Below, in pieces: positions 33,544 to 42,431 of a DNA stretch of 50,968 nucleotides; within the stretch, counting starts at the first letter, position 1, and each line of letters starts with the position of its first letter. The translations under genes were made by a program, and so were the position numbers. Source of the stretch: Acidimicrobiia bacterium (GTDB taxonomy: Bacteria; Actinomycetota; Acidimicrobiia; Spongiisociales; ZC4RG35); contig JAICNB010000014.1 of NCBI GenBank assembly GCA_025928935.1, positions 1 to 50,968 on the forward strand, in the 5' to 3' direction. The notes beneath the pieces are model-generated. The model made no database searches, was not told where the DNA came from, and saw only the letters and a program-made list of their open reading frames with translations.

Positions 33544-36015
33544 TCAGATACCGGGGAGCTTGAACCCGGACTTCTCGACCACGTAGTCACGGGAGGAGAG
33601 GGCCATGCGCTTGACCGCCTCCCAGTCCACGTGGAGGAGTCTGCCCTCCCGCTTCATCACCCGTCCGGCGATGATGACCGTGTCGACGTTTCCTGTGTCC
33701 ATCGAGGTCACCACGGCGGTCACCGGGTCGTTGAGCGGCGTCACGTTCATCCGGTTGGTCCGAAGCAAGATGACATCGGCCTGCTTCCCCGGCGTCAAGG
33801 TGCCGACGTTCGCCTCGAGGCCGTTGGCTCTTGCCCCCTCGATGGTGGCGTACTCGAGCACCTCACGCATGGTGACCGGGGCCTTGTCCTGGGCCGAGGC
33901 GATTGCCCGCTGCAGGGTAAACACCGAGCGCATCTGGTTGAACATGTCAGACGGCACGTTGGTCTCGACGTCAACGCTCAGGCTGGGCCGGAGCCCGCGA
34001 TCGAGGAACTTCTGGATGGGAGGCATCCCATGTCCCATCATCATCTCCACGGGGGTGGCCAGGGACACCGTCCCACCGGTGTCCACGATCATCTGGAGCT
34101 CGACGTCGTTGAGAGTGGTGCAGTGGATGTAGGTGGTGTCGGACCCGAGCAGGCCGGCCTCTCCCATCTCCTGGACCTTGGCCTCCTGACCGTATGTCCC
34201 CACCCCCACGTGGGCAGTGATGCGAGCGTCGGTCTCACGGGCGAGCTTCCAGTGATCCCGCGCCACCTCGAAGTCAACGAACTCGGGGCCGGGTGCGGCG
34301 AGCGCAAGTGTCAGCTTTTGGTCCTTCGAGGAGAAGTGCTCGGTCGCCGCTCGCACGAACCAGCTCGGCTGACGCTCTTCCCATTTGCCCCACCACGGGA
34401 ATCCATAGGCGAACACCGCCCTCATGCCGGAGTCCCTCAACGCCTGGACGACGGCGTCGGTGTGGGCCGGGGACGCCTGGATATGGGACCAATCGAGCAG
34501 AGTGGTGATGCCGGCGTCGATTGCGCCGAGGGCACTGACCAGGTTGCCGGCGTAGGCATCTTCAGGGCGATAGGCCGGGGCGAGGGTGCGGAGGACGAAA
34601 GTGATGTAGCTGGTCCGCCCCTCGAGGGGGACGTCGGTCCCGATGTTGCGGAGAAGCCCCTCCCAGATGTGCCGGTGACTGTCGACGAACCCGGGCATCA
34701 CGATCATGCCCGTCGCGTCGATGGTCTCCACGTCCCCGTTGGCCAGGTTCGGGCCGACCTGGAGGATGCGGTCGTTCTCGATCAAGACGTCGCCGGTGGT
34801 GAAGTCGCCGATCGCGGGATCGAGGCTGAGCACCGTCCCCCCTTTGATCAGCTTGCGCCCTGACGGGACGACGCTGAAGTCCTGCCCGGACGGATATAGC
34901 TGCGGGATCTCCGCTGCCTTGGGAGGACGGCTGCCGATCACCAGTCTCCGGGCTCGCCGATAGTTCCGCTTGACCAGCTCTTTGATGTCCCCGACCTGGA
35001 AGAGGATGATTCCGATCAGGACCAGCACCCCGATGACCATCGGCCCGACGTCTGGCGGGAGACCGTGGAACGGCAGCACCGTGATGATCACCGCCAACAG
35101 GATCGAAGAGACCGTGCCACCGACGAATGTGGCGCGACCACCGGACAGGGCCGCGCCGCCGAGCACTGCGGCGGTGATGCTGTTCAGGGTGTAGCTGGTG
35201 CCGATCTGGGCGTTGCCCACTCCCGAGCGGGTCATGACGAACACACCCGCCACGGCGGCGAAGATCGAGGCGAGGAGGAGCGCCCGGACCCGGACCCAGT
35301 TGGTCCTGACCCCTCCCCTCTTGGCGGCCCGCTCGTCGTAGCCGACGGCGCTCACCTGCAGCCCCGAGCCACTGGCGTGGAGCCACAGGTCGAGAGCTGC
35401 GCCACCGAGTACGACGAGGATGAGGGCGAGGGGCACCGGGCCGATGCCACCCCGGAGAAGAGACGTGAATGCAGGGTCGATCGTGCCGCCAGGAGTCGGG
35501 CGCAAGGTCAGCGAGATGCCATCGAGGATGCTGAGCGTGGCGAGTGTGGCGATGATCGACGGGATCTTCACTCCGCGCACCAGTGCGGCATTCACGAGGC
35601 CAAGCCCGAGCGCACACAGGAAGATGAGGCCGAGCGCTGCCAGTTGGGAGCCGGGGCTGGCCTCGGGGGTGATGAGGAACGAGGCGATGACGACGGCGAG
35701 GCTGATCATCGCGCCGACGGACAGGTCCAGATAGCCCACGAGGAGGGCATGGATCTGGGCCATCGTCGCCACTGCCAACGGAATCGCCAGCAGCAGGATG
35801 TTGACCATGTTGGTCCGGTTGACGAAGCCGGGGAATTCGGAGTTCGTGTACCAGACGACCAACCCGATCAGCAGGACTTGCAGCGCCACCGGCATCCAGA
35901 GACGGACCTTGACGACCTTCCGCCACTTGTTCTTGTCCCTGGCGTTGCGGATGACCTTGCGAACCCACTGGCGAGCGGCGTCCACCGGGCCCGAAGCCGT
36001 GTATTGGCTGGTCAT
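33544..36015 (-). CDS. ABC permease fused to amidohydrolase
   Basis: 823 aa in one uninterrupted frame. Residues ~1-355 are a ribose/BPD-type permease with 8-10 helices (MVNILLLAIPLAVATMAQIHALLVGYLDLSVGAMISL … ITAAVLGGAALSGGRATFVGG). A ~30-residue basic/Pro linker follows. Residues ~386-823 are an amidohydrolase of the cytosine/adenosine-deaminase-like group with metal ligands HRH (DSHRHIWEG), His in ITAHVGVG, His in YIHCTTL and Asp in SVDVETNVPSD. The enzyme half would face the cytoplasm, placing hydrolysis or deamination at the import channel. It overlaps the ATPase gene by 4 bases. I know of no standard family with this architecture. Confidence 0.88.
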   Translation of the reverse strand: MTSQYTASGPVDAARQWVRKVIRNARDKNKWRKVVKVRLWMPVALQVLLIGLVVWYTNSEFPGFVNRTNMVNILLLAIPLAVATMAQIHALLVGYLDLSVGAMISLAVVIASFLITPEASPGSQLAALGLIFLCALGLGLVNAALVRGVKIPSIIATLATLSILDGISLTLRPTPGGTIDPAFTSLLRGGIGPVPLALILVVLGGAALDLWLHASGSGLQVSAVGYDERAAKRGGVRTNWVRVRALLLASIFAAVAGVFVMTRSGVGNAQIGTSYTLNSITAAVLGGAALSGGRATFVGGTVSSILLAVIITVLPFHGLPPDVGPMVIGVLVLIGIILFQVGDIKELVKRNYRRARRLVIGSRPPKAAEIPQLYPSGQDFSVVPSGRKLIKGGTVLSLDPAIGDFTTGDVLIENDRILQVGPNLANGDVETIDATGMIVMPGFVDSHRHIWEGLLRNIGTDVPLEGRTSYITFVLRTLAPAYRPEDAYAGNLVSALGAIDAGITTLLDWSHIQASPAHTDAVVQALRDSGMRAVFAYGFPWWGKWEERQPSWFVRAATEHFSSKDQKLTLALAAPGPEFVDFEVARDHWKLARETDARITAHVGVGTYGQEAKVQEMGEAGLLGSDTTYIHCTTLNDVELQMIVDTGGTVSLATPVEMMMGHGMPPIQKFLDRGLRPSLSVDVETNVPSDMFNQMRSVFTLQRAIASAQDKAPVTMREVLEYATIEGARANGLEANVGTLTPGKQADVILLRTNRMNVTPLNDPVTAVVTSMDTGNVDTVIIAGRVMKREGRLLHVDWEAVKRMALSSRDYVVEKSGFKLPGI

Positions 36016-37607
36016 CGTGTCTCGGACTCGACGGGTGACTTGGGCATGGCCACCCCGAACGGCGATCTCCCGGACCTCGAGACACCAGGGCCGCGGACGA
36101 TCGCCTCGACGATCCTCATCTCGTCCAGTTCGTCACCGGGGATCTCCTCCACGATGGTCCCCCGAGACATGACCAGCACCCGGTCGCAGAGACCGGAGAG
36201 CTCGAGGGGGTCACTGGACTTGACCAGGAGCGCGGCGCCCTGCTCGGTCCGGACACGGAGTGCCTTGTAGATGTCGAAACGAGACCCGACGTCGACCCCC
36301 TGGGTGGGCTCGTATGCCAGGATCACCGCCGGATCACGTAGGAAGGTCCGCGCCACCGAGACCTTCTGCTGGTTGCCTCCGGACAGGAACTCGACAGGTT
36401 GCTCGAGCGAGGGTGTGCGAATCTCGAGCTCCTGGACGAGCCCCCTCACGGACTTGCGCTCGGCGCGCCCGCGGAGAAAGCCCAGGACGCTGAACTTGCG
36501 CAGGGACTGGACAGTGGAGTTGACCCGGACTCCCAGGACGGGCATCAACGCCTCTCGCTTTCGGTCGCCGGCCAGGAGCATGATCCCGGACTTGACCGCC
36601 TCATGGGTCGAGATCAAGGTCAGCTCGATGCCGTCGCAGACCACCCGGCCCGCTCGTGGAGGAGTTCTTCCCGCCAGCGTGTCGAAGAGCTGGGGCTGTC
36701 CATTGCCCTCGGCGCCGGCCACGCCGACCACCTCACCGCTCTGAAGGGTGAATGTGACCGGGCCGAACGACTGACCCTGCAGGCCGTCCACAACCAGAAC
36801 ATCCCGCTGAACGCGGGAATCGAGCGAGCTCGGCGGGAATGCGGCCTCGAAGGGACGGCCGACTATCAGGTCGACGAGCTCGTGCTCGGTGGTCGTCTTC
36901 GCATCGAAGGTGCCCCGTGCCCGGCCGTCGCGAAGGACGGTTATCCGGTCGGCGATCTCCAGGACCTCGGGGAGACGGTGGCTCACGTACACCACGCCGA
37001 CACCTCTCGACCGGCAGGCGACGATCGTTCGATGCAAGGCCTCCACCTCGTCGGGGCCGAGCGCAGTGGTGGGCTCGTCGAGCAGTAGAACCTTCGGGTT
37101 GGAGACCAGCGCCTTGGCCACCTCGAACATCTGACGCTCGGCCAGGGTGAGGAAGCCGGCAGGGACGTCGGGGAACAACTCCATGTCGAGGTCGAATTCC
37201 CCGAGCAGGCGACGCGCCCACTTCTTGCGCCGCCAGTAAGGAGGCCGGTCGTCCGGTGGAGCGGCGAGATAGAGGTTGTTCTTGACGGGCTGGCTCAGGA
37301 CCAGGGACGTGTCCTGATACGCCATGGCCAGGCCCAGCTTGCGGGCCAGAGCCGGGGAATCGGTGCGAAGACGTTTGCCGCCGATGACCACCGATCCCCG
37401 GTCCGGCTCCACGAACCCGCTGGCGATCCCGAGGAGAGTCGACTTGCCCGACCCGTTCTCGCCGACGAGGGCATGAACCTCGCCGGCGCGACAGTCGAAG
37501 CTGACGTCGGTCAGCGCCCGGACCGCCCCGAACTGGCGGGAAACCCCGCTCAGCTCGAGGACGGTGACCGGGCCGGCCGACCCTCCTTGGGGACCGCCAG
37601 TGGTCAA
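36012..37607 (-). CDS. Double ABC ATPase of a sugar/nucleoside-type importer
   Basis: 531 aa from a TTG two bases past the binding-protein stop, with GGAAGGG as ribosome site. First ATPase: Walker A GENGSGKST, degenerate signature LTLAERQ, Walker B VLLLDEPTTAL. Second: degenerate Walker A GAEGNGQPQ, intact signature LSGGNQQKVSVAR, Walker B-like VILAYEPTQGVD, where Tyr replaces the usual Asp before Glu. Asymmetric sites of this kind are normal in RbsA/MglA-type proteins. It powers the two permeases of this operon. Confidence 0.93.
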   Translation of the reverse strand: MTTGGPQGGSAGPVTVLELSGVSRQFGAVRALTDVSFDCRAGEVHALVGENGSGKSTLLGIASGFVEPDRGSVVIGGKRLRTDSPALARKLGLAMAYQDTSLVLSQPVKNNLYLAAPPDDRPPYWRRKKWARRLLGEFDLDMELFPDVPAGFLTLAERQMFEVAKALVSNPKVLLLDEPTTALGPDEVEALHRTIVACRSRGVGVVYVSHRLPEVLEIADRITVLRDGRARGTFDAKTTTEHELVDLIVGRPFEAAFPPSSLDSRVQRDVLVVDGLQGQSFGPVTFTLQSGEVVGVAGAEGNGQPQLFDTLAGRTPPRAGRVVCDGIELTLISTHEAVKSGIMLLAGDRKREALMPVLGVRVNSTVQSLRKFSVLGFLRGRAERKSVRGLVQELEIRTPSLEQPVEFLSGGNQQKVSVARTFLRDPAVILAYEPTQGVDVGSRFDIYKALRVRTEQGAALLVKSSDPLELSGLCDRVLVMSRGTIVEEIPGDELDEMRIVEAIVRGPGVSRSGRSPFGVAMPKSPVESETR

Positions 37608-37608
37608 C

Positions 37609-38961
37609 TCACCCTTCCGGGTACATCAGGGCAAGCACCGGATCCGGGACCAGCGAGGTGTTCGACACCGTCGGTGTCACCCGATCCGGGTTGCAGTCGG
37701 AGGCGGTGACCTCACGCATCACGTGTGGAACGACGATCTCCGCCGGGATCTCAGCACCCGCCAGTTTCATCATCTGAGCCGTCACCGCGGTCCGCGACTG
37801 GAAGTTGCCTCCCGCCGAGTACCAGATGTGATAGTCCGGGTTGTCCCGCTCCACCCAGTCGCAGAACAGAGTCTGCTCGTCGGTGCGGATGGCCAGCGTC
37901 ATGGTTCCGATCTCGACATCGGCCAGGGCAGTGGCCAGCCCGTCGGCATACTCGTAGCTGAACCCTCCGATATCGGGGTTGGTCGACAACATCCCGCTCA
38001 CCACATCGCGTGCGATGTCGTTGGCCCAGTAGGTGTCACCAGTGGTCGAGTTCTCATCAGCGGGCGGGTTGACCACCTCGATGGTGTCCGCCAGCGTCTG
38101 AAGGTGGCACTGCTGCCACCCGAGCGACAGGGCGTTGCCCGGTGTCCCGCCGAGAACACCGATCGAGCCTTCGCCGACACCATCGTTGATCACCTGGGAG
38201 AAGCTCTCGCCAAGGGCGCAGAGATCCTCCCCAACGATCGACAGATAGTCGGTGCCGGGGACGAGAGCCCCATCCTGGCCGGGAAGACCCACCCAACCGG
38301 CCGAATACGGCACGTAGGGGATACCGGCCGCTTCGGCCGCCTTGATCGCATCGCCAAGGGCCAGACCCCAGTCGGGATAGCCGATGATGAACGTCACACC
38401 GCGCTCGACCATGTAGTTGATGTCTCCGATTGGCACCGCGGGGTCGGTCGACCACTGTGCGTCACGGAAGACCATCGTGCCGATCTCCGGATAGGTGAGC
38501 GCCTGGAGGACCGCCTCCATTCGGGTCACCTGCCGCCACACGTTGAGCCCGCCGCCGTCGGCGTAGCCCATGATGACCTCGCCACCGGTGCCGGTCTCAC
38601 ACTCGACCGCGCTCCAGCATTCGAGAGCCTTGTCGATGGTGGCCTGGTCGAGGTCCTGCTCGGCACGTGCGATCGACGCCAGCACGATGTCCGGAACCTC
38701 CGGCACCGGTCCGAGTGCCTTCTCGACGAGGGCGGGATCTGCGTCAGTGCTCTCGCCGTACTCGCTCAGCGCCCCCTCGGTGGATGCTGCCGTCGTTGTG
38801 GCCTCGGCCGGCGCGGCCGTGGTGGTCGCCTCGGACGGGGCCGCCGTCGTAGTGGCTTCCTCTTCAGCTGCCGCGGTGGTCGTCGTCCCGGCCACATCGC
38901 CTGTACAGGCGGCCAGGACAAGAGCCATCACGGCGATCAGGGCAAAGACCCTGGGTTTCAT
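37609..38961 (-). CDS. Substrate-binding lipoprotein of the ABC importer
   Basis: 450 aa from ATG 38961, which has GGAGGAGG just upstream. The lipobox is LVLAAC (Cys19), followed by a Thr/Ala/Glu linker of ~60 residues and a periplasmic-binding-protein type I domain (VIMGYADGGGLNVWRQ … FIIGYPDWGLALGDAIKAAEAAGIPYVPYSA). It should sit on the outer face of the membrane and deliver ligand to the permeases. The ligand cannot be told from sequence; adjacent amidohydrolases suggest a purine, pyrimidine, hydantoin or similar ring compound. Confidence 0.9.
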   Translation of the reverse strand: MKPRVFALIAVMALVLAACTGDVAGTTTTAAAEEEATTTAAPSEATTTAAPAEATTTAASTEGALSEYGESTDADPALVEKALGPVPEVPDIVLASIARAEQDLDQATIDKALECWSAVECETGTGGEVIMGYADGGGLNVWRQVTRMEAVLQALTYPEIGTMVFRDAQWSTDPAVPIGDINYMVERGVTFIIGYPDWGLALGDAIKAAEAAGIPYVPYSAGWVGLPGQDGALVPGTDYLSIVGEDLCALGESFSQVINDGVGEGSIGVLGGTPGNALSLGWQQCHLQTLADTIEVVNPPADENSTTGDTYWANDIARDVVSGMLSTNPDIGGFSYEYADGLATALADVEIGTMTLAIRTDEQTLFCDWVERDNPDYHIWYSAGGNFQSRTAVTAQMMKLAGAEIPAEIVVPHVMREVTASDCNPDRVTPTVSNTSLVPDPVLALMYPEG

Positions 38962-39020
38962 CGTCCTCCTCCATTCGTTGATCTTCCCGCTTTCGGTCTC
39001 TCTCGCTCTCTCTCCTTTTG

Positions 39021-40070
39021 TCACGGCTCACCGCCTTCGACGGCGAGACTCCCTTCCTTGCGCCGTCCCGGCCGCGACCGGTCGCGCAGAATCCGTTCGA
39101 CCGCTTTGATGATGCGGTCACCTGAGACCAACATCCCTCCGACTATCACCAGCCCGAACACCACGAACTGGAGGGCGGTCGGCAGCCCCATCACTCGCAT
39201 CATCTGATTGAGGCCGGCAAGGAAGAATGCGGCCGCCCACGTCGACACCGGGCTCGCCAGACCGCCCGTGAGTGAGGCGCCACCGATCACCACCGCTGCG
39301 ATCGGACCGAGCAGGTAGGGAGCCCCCACGGTGACACCCGGGGCCCGGATGTCTGCGGCGAGAAGAGCCCCTGCCATGGCATAGAGGACGGCAGCGACTA
39401 CGTAGGCAGCCACCTGATTGAGATTCACCCGCAGACCGAGCACGTGGGATGCCACCGGGTTGGCCCCCACCACCTGGAAACGTCGCCCCACGCCGGTGAA
39501 CCGGAAGACGACGACGAGTACGAGGGTGAGGACGACCCCGACCCAGAAGATCCTCGTCACTCCGAGGAAGTCGCCGGCAGCCCAGTCGGACAATCCGGGA
39601 GGCACTGGCTTCTGGATGGCCACCTGGTTGTAGTAGCGATTAGCCACTCCGCCCACCACCTGGCCCACCGCCAGCGTCACTATCAACGCATTCAACTTCA
39701 GGCCCCCGATCAGGATCCCATTGACCAGGCCGACCAGGGCGGCGACGCCGATGGCGGTGAGGAGCGCCACCCAGATCCTGTCGTCCGACTGCTGTCCGAC
39801 ACCCACCACCAGGAGACCACCGAGCAAGAACGTCCCCGGGACGCTGAGGTCGATCCCACCGGTCATGATGACGAGCATCTGGCCGAGTGCGGTGATGGCC
39901 AGGAAGGTGCCGAGCGGGGCGATCGCCTCGAGCCCTGCCGGTGCCAGCGTGGCCGGGGCCCAGACGGCGGCCACGACCACGAGGACGATGATGGCCAGGT
40001 AGACGGGCATGTACCTCGACCCCACGACGAGCGAGGTGATTGCTGCCGACGGACCTGGTCGGCTGCTCAC
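39021..40070 (-). CDS. ABC importer permease (ribose/nucleoside type)
   Basis: 349 aa, GTG start inside the amidohydrolase stop (GTGA overlap at 40067-40070). About ten helices with the family core GQMLVIMTGGIDLSVPGTFLLGG and VIGGASLTGGLASPVS. It is the stand-alone counterpart of the permease half of the fusion gene, so the importer probably uses a heterodimer of the two. Its C-terminal tail is basic and likely cytoplasmic. Confidence 0.92.
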   Translation of the reverse strand: MSSRPGPSAAITSLVVGSRYMPVYLAIIVLVVVAAVWAPATLAPAGLEAIAPLGTFLAITALGQMLVIMTGGIDLSVPGTFLLGGLLVVGVGQQSDDRIWVALLTAIGVAALVGLVNGILIGGLKLNALIVTLAVGQVVGGVANRYYNQVAIQKPVPPGLSDWAAGDFLGVTRIFWVGVVLTLVLVVVFRFTGVGRRFQVVGANPVASHVLGLRVNLNQVAAYVVAAVLYAMAGALLAADIRAPGVTVGAPYLLGPIAAVVIGGASLTGGLASPVSTWAAAFFLAGLNQMMRVMGLPTALQFVVFGLVIVGGMLVSGDRIIKAVERILRDRSRPGRRKEGSLAVEGGEP

Positions 40071-41290
40071 GCCGGCTCCCCTGCATGCGACAGCGCCTCG
40101 GAGGCCCGGGACAGCCGCTGGTGGGCTCCTGCCGCCAGATCGCGAGCACGTTCCACATCGGCCTCGAGAATCCCGGCCCGCATCATCGGGCGTCCGGCCA
40201 CGAACACCCAGTCGACGTTCGAGGTGTCCATCCCCCAGACAACCGCCCCGATGGGGTCGTTGATCGGGTAGATGTTGGGACGGTCTGTTCGCAGCACTAC
40301 AACGTCAGCCTGCTTGCCCGGTGTCAACGATCCAGTCACTTCGCCGAGACCGATCGCTCGCGCCCCATCGATGGTGCCGTAACGGATCACCTCACGGGTG
40401 GTGAGCAGCTTGGGCAAGCCCGCCTTGCCCGCCAGCTTCAGGTCGAACAGCCTGGCGTGCTGAAGCGAGATCGCGGCCCGCATCTGGGCGAAGATGTCGC
40501 CCGGGGAAAACCGCTCGGTGTCGACGGCAAGGCCGGGGCGGATCCCTCGGTCTACCAGCTGTTGGACCTGCAAGGGCTCGAGACCCCCTGCCATCTCGCT
40601 GGAGGGAGCAATGACCATCGCGGCGCCGGACGAAGCCACCAGGTCGAGATCGCGGTCCTCGAAGTAGGACCCGTGCACCAAGGTAACGTCGCCTGCGAGC
40701 ATCGACGCCATCACGCCAAGTCCCCGCTGCTCGCTGCTGATGGCGGCGTGTGCGTGGATCCTCCGGCCGCGCTGTCTGGCCGTGGACCAGGCTCCGGTAT
40801 CGTTGCCCCCCTCGGCGAGTGTGGTGAGTGGCGACGCCGAGGCACCCCCCGGCTCGCCGCCACCGGATCTGGCGTCGACGAACACTGTCCTCAGCCCCGA
40901 ATCGGCATGCGCCTGAAGTGCGGCATCGACATGCGCGCCCTCGGGCATGCCGTACCAGTCGACGAGGCTGGTGATGCCCGCCTCCAAGGCTCCGAGCAGG
41001 CCGATCAGCGAGGCGGCGTACACATCGTCACTCGAGAACGCGGACTCGGGCACGTTGTCCCCGTCACCTCGGCCCCGGAAGAGCGACTCCCAGAGGTGCC
41101 GATGGGCGTCGACGAAGCCGGGCATGACGATCGTGTCAGCGGCGTCGACGACCTCGGCGCCGCGGGCTCGCAGATCGGGCCCGACTTCGGCGATACGACC
41201 TTCCTCGATGAGCACATCGGCCACCCGAAAGTTGCCCACCTTGCGGTCCAGGCTGAGCACGCAGCCGCCCTTGAGCAACGTCCTACCCAT
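40067..41290 (-). CDS. Amidohydrolase (cytosine/adenosine-deaminase-like)
   Basis: 407 aa, first gene of the importer operon. Metal ligands: HRH in DAHRHLWES, His in IHAHAAI, His in TLVHGSYF and Asp in LAVDTERFSPGD. The C-terminal SLTPGKQADVVVLRTDRPN is typical of the TIM-barrel amidohydrolases that deaminate or hydrolyse N-heterocycles. It resembles the C-terminal half of the fusion protein along its whole length, so the operon carries two related but diverged enzymes, perhaps for successive or alternative substrates. Weak ribosome site (GGCGGAG). Confidence 0.9.
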   Translation of the reverse strand: MGRTLLKGGCVLSLDRKVGNFRVADVLIEEGRIAEVGPDLRARGAEVVDAADTIVMPGFVDAHRHLWESLFRGRGDGDNVPESAFSSDDVYAASLIGLLGALEAGITSLVDWYGMPEGAHVDAALQAHADSGLRTVFVDARSGGGEPGGASASPLTTLAEGGNDTGAWSTARQRGRRIHAHAAISSEQRGLGVMASMLAGDVTLVHGSYFEDRDLDLVASSGAAMVIAPSSEMAGGLEPLQVQQLVDRGIRPGLAVDTERFSPGDIFAQMRAAISLQHARLFDLKLAGKAGLPKLLTTREVIRYGTIDGARAIGLGEVTGSLTPGKQADVVVLRTDRPNIYPINDPIGAVVWGMDTSNVDWVFVAGRPMMRAGILEADVERARDLAAGAHQRLSRASEALSHAGEPA

Positions 41291-41327
41291 CCACTCCGCC
41301 CCTAGCGGTTACTGCTCCACTGCTCAT

Positions 41328-41343
41328 TCACTGTGAACAGTGA
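41328..41343. promoter_or_regulatory. Inverted repeat TCACTGT-GA-ACAGTGA upstream of the importer operon
   Basis: A perfect 7+7 bp inverted repeat about 40 bases before the amidohydrolase ATG, in the 163-base gap between that gene and the rhomboid gene. Related half-sites (TTCAGTGTCGC near 41389, TCACTGTTGATCA near 41442) lie in the same gap. Size and symmetry fit a dimeric repressor site; no regulator gene sits next to it. Confidence 0.5.
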
Positions 41344-41453
41344 CACTACACACCCGGACCCGACCCACCCCCCGAAACGATGGTGATGTTCAGTGTCGCT
41401 TAGGTATTGCGACCCCGTTGCATAGCGGTAGTAGACAGCCTCACTGTTGATCA

Positions 41454-42164
41454 TCAGCCGCGGGCAGGCACGCGGCGCATCAGAGTGGAGCGGAGAAAGA
41501 GACTGATCCCGGCCCCGAAGACAAAGCCTCCGGCATGTGCCTCCCATGCCGTGTTGGTGCCGCCCAGCCCGAATTGGGCCACGAACCAAAAGATCAGGAA
41601 GAGTGCCGCCGGCACGGGAAGCAGGAACCATCCGACCAGGGACAGCACCCGGTGGCCGGGGAACAGGACCACATAGGCGCCCATGGCCACGGCGACGGCA
41701 CCCGAGGCCCCGACGAGCGGCACCGTGGCTTCCGGGTTGAGGCCGACATACGCAGCCGTCGCCGCCAGCCCTCCGACCAGGTACATCAGTAGATAGCCGA
41801 TGTGCCCGTATGCCTCCTCGACGTTGTTGCCGAAAATCCACAGAAACCACATGTTGAACAACACGTGGCCCACGCTCCCGTGGAGGAACATCGAGGTCAC
41901 CAGGGCGAGGAACACGTTCTTGTCGGGGAAGAGCGGGTCCTGGGATCCCGCCTCACAGGTGTCGTTGACTATCTCGTCGATCCCCAGGGGAAAACCGGTG
42001 GTCACCTCACACGAGATGGCCGCCCGCTCGTAGACGAGTGCCTGCTGCTCTTCCACCGTCCCTCTGCCCTGGATGAGGAAATAGACGAGGAGATTGGCGC
42101 CAATCAGGGCCAGGGTGACGATGGGGGTGATTCGGGTCGGATTGACGTCGCGTAGCGGGAACAA
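41454..42164 (-). CDS. Rhomboid-family intramembrane serine protease
   Basis: 236 aa. Catalytic Ser154 in GASGAVAVAMG and His210 in EAHAGGFVFG, with supporting His100 and Asn104 in HGSVGHVLFNMWFLW. Six or so membrane helices, plus a ~50-residue acidic, Cys-containing loop after helix 1. It should cleave membrane protein substrates, which are unknown. The start reads TTG at 42164, with CATTCT six bases upstream and no ribosome site; a leaderless TTG is unusual, so the exact start is uncertain. Confidence 0.92.
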   Translation of the reverse strand: MFPLRDVNPTRITPIVTLALIGANLLVYFLIQGRGTVEEQQALVYERAAISCEVTTGFPLGIDEIVNDTCEAGSQDPLFPDKNVFLALVTSMFLHGSVGHVLFNMWFLWIFGNNVEEAYGHIGYLLMYLVGGLAATAAYVGLNPEATVPLVGASGAVAVAMGAYVVLFPGHRVLSLVGWFLLPVPAALFLIFWFVAQFGLGGTNTAWEAHAGGFVFGAGISLFLRSTLMRRVPARG

Positions 42165-42188
42165 GCCCAGAGAATGCCACAGCCGATG

Positions 42189-42392
42189 CTATCCGACGAT
42201 CCCCGAGTCGTCAGACAGACCCTCCGCCTCTACGGCTGGGCCCGGTGGCACCCGGAGGAAAGAGACGAGCTCCTCGGTGGTCCGGAACCTGTCGCTCCGC
42301 CCCGACGCGATGTGCTCCACGACGCCGCGAAGGCTCGTCTCCTCCTCCCCGTCGGCCATGGGCCCCCACACCCGCACCACGAAGGTGTCCAT
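42189..42392 (-). CDS. 67-aa conserved-type small protein next to the BTAD regulator
   Basis: MDTFVVRVWGPMAD … TSLRGVVEHIASGRSDRFRTTEELVSFLRV: a short alpha/beta protein of the kind often found beside large ATPase-TPR-BTAD regulators. It has no catalytic motif. The ATG is 7 bases after a CACAAT -10 box and lies directly downstream of the SARP-type site at 42413-42431, so it is a likely direct target of the neighbouring regulator and is probably made from a leaderless mRNA. Confidence 0.78.
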   Translation of the reverse strand: MDTFVVRVWGPMADGEEETSLRGVVEHIASGRSDRFRTTEELVSFLRVPPGPAVEAEGLSDDSGIVG

Positions 42393-42399
42393 TCGCCGA

Positions 42400-42431
42400 A
42401 TTGTGCGCCTCCCCCTTAGCGATGTCTTAAG
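42400..42431 (-). promoter_or_regulatory. SARP-type direct repeat and -10 before the 67-aa gene
   Basis: On the minus strand: CTTAAGACATCGCTAAGGG (42431-42413), with hexamers TTAAGA and CTAAGG at an 11-bp period, then seven bases, CACAAT (42405-42400), seven bases and the ATG. It overlaps the TAA stop of the regulator. It matches 17 of 19 bases of the site at 45710-45728, with the same distance to the -10. Confidence 0.65.

Noticed and set aside
34562-36085. Long alternative minus-strand frame over the permease region
   Set aside because: Its product is Arg/Pro/His-rich low complexity typical of high-GC shadow frames; the permease helices are in the other frame.
41302-41850. Minus-strand frame covering the importer promoter region
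   Set aside because: It overlaps the rhomboid gene in another frame, has no domain and has the composition of a shadow frame.
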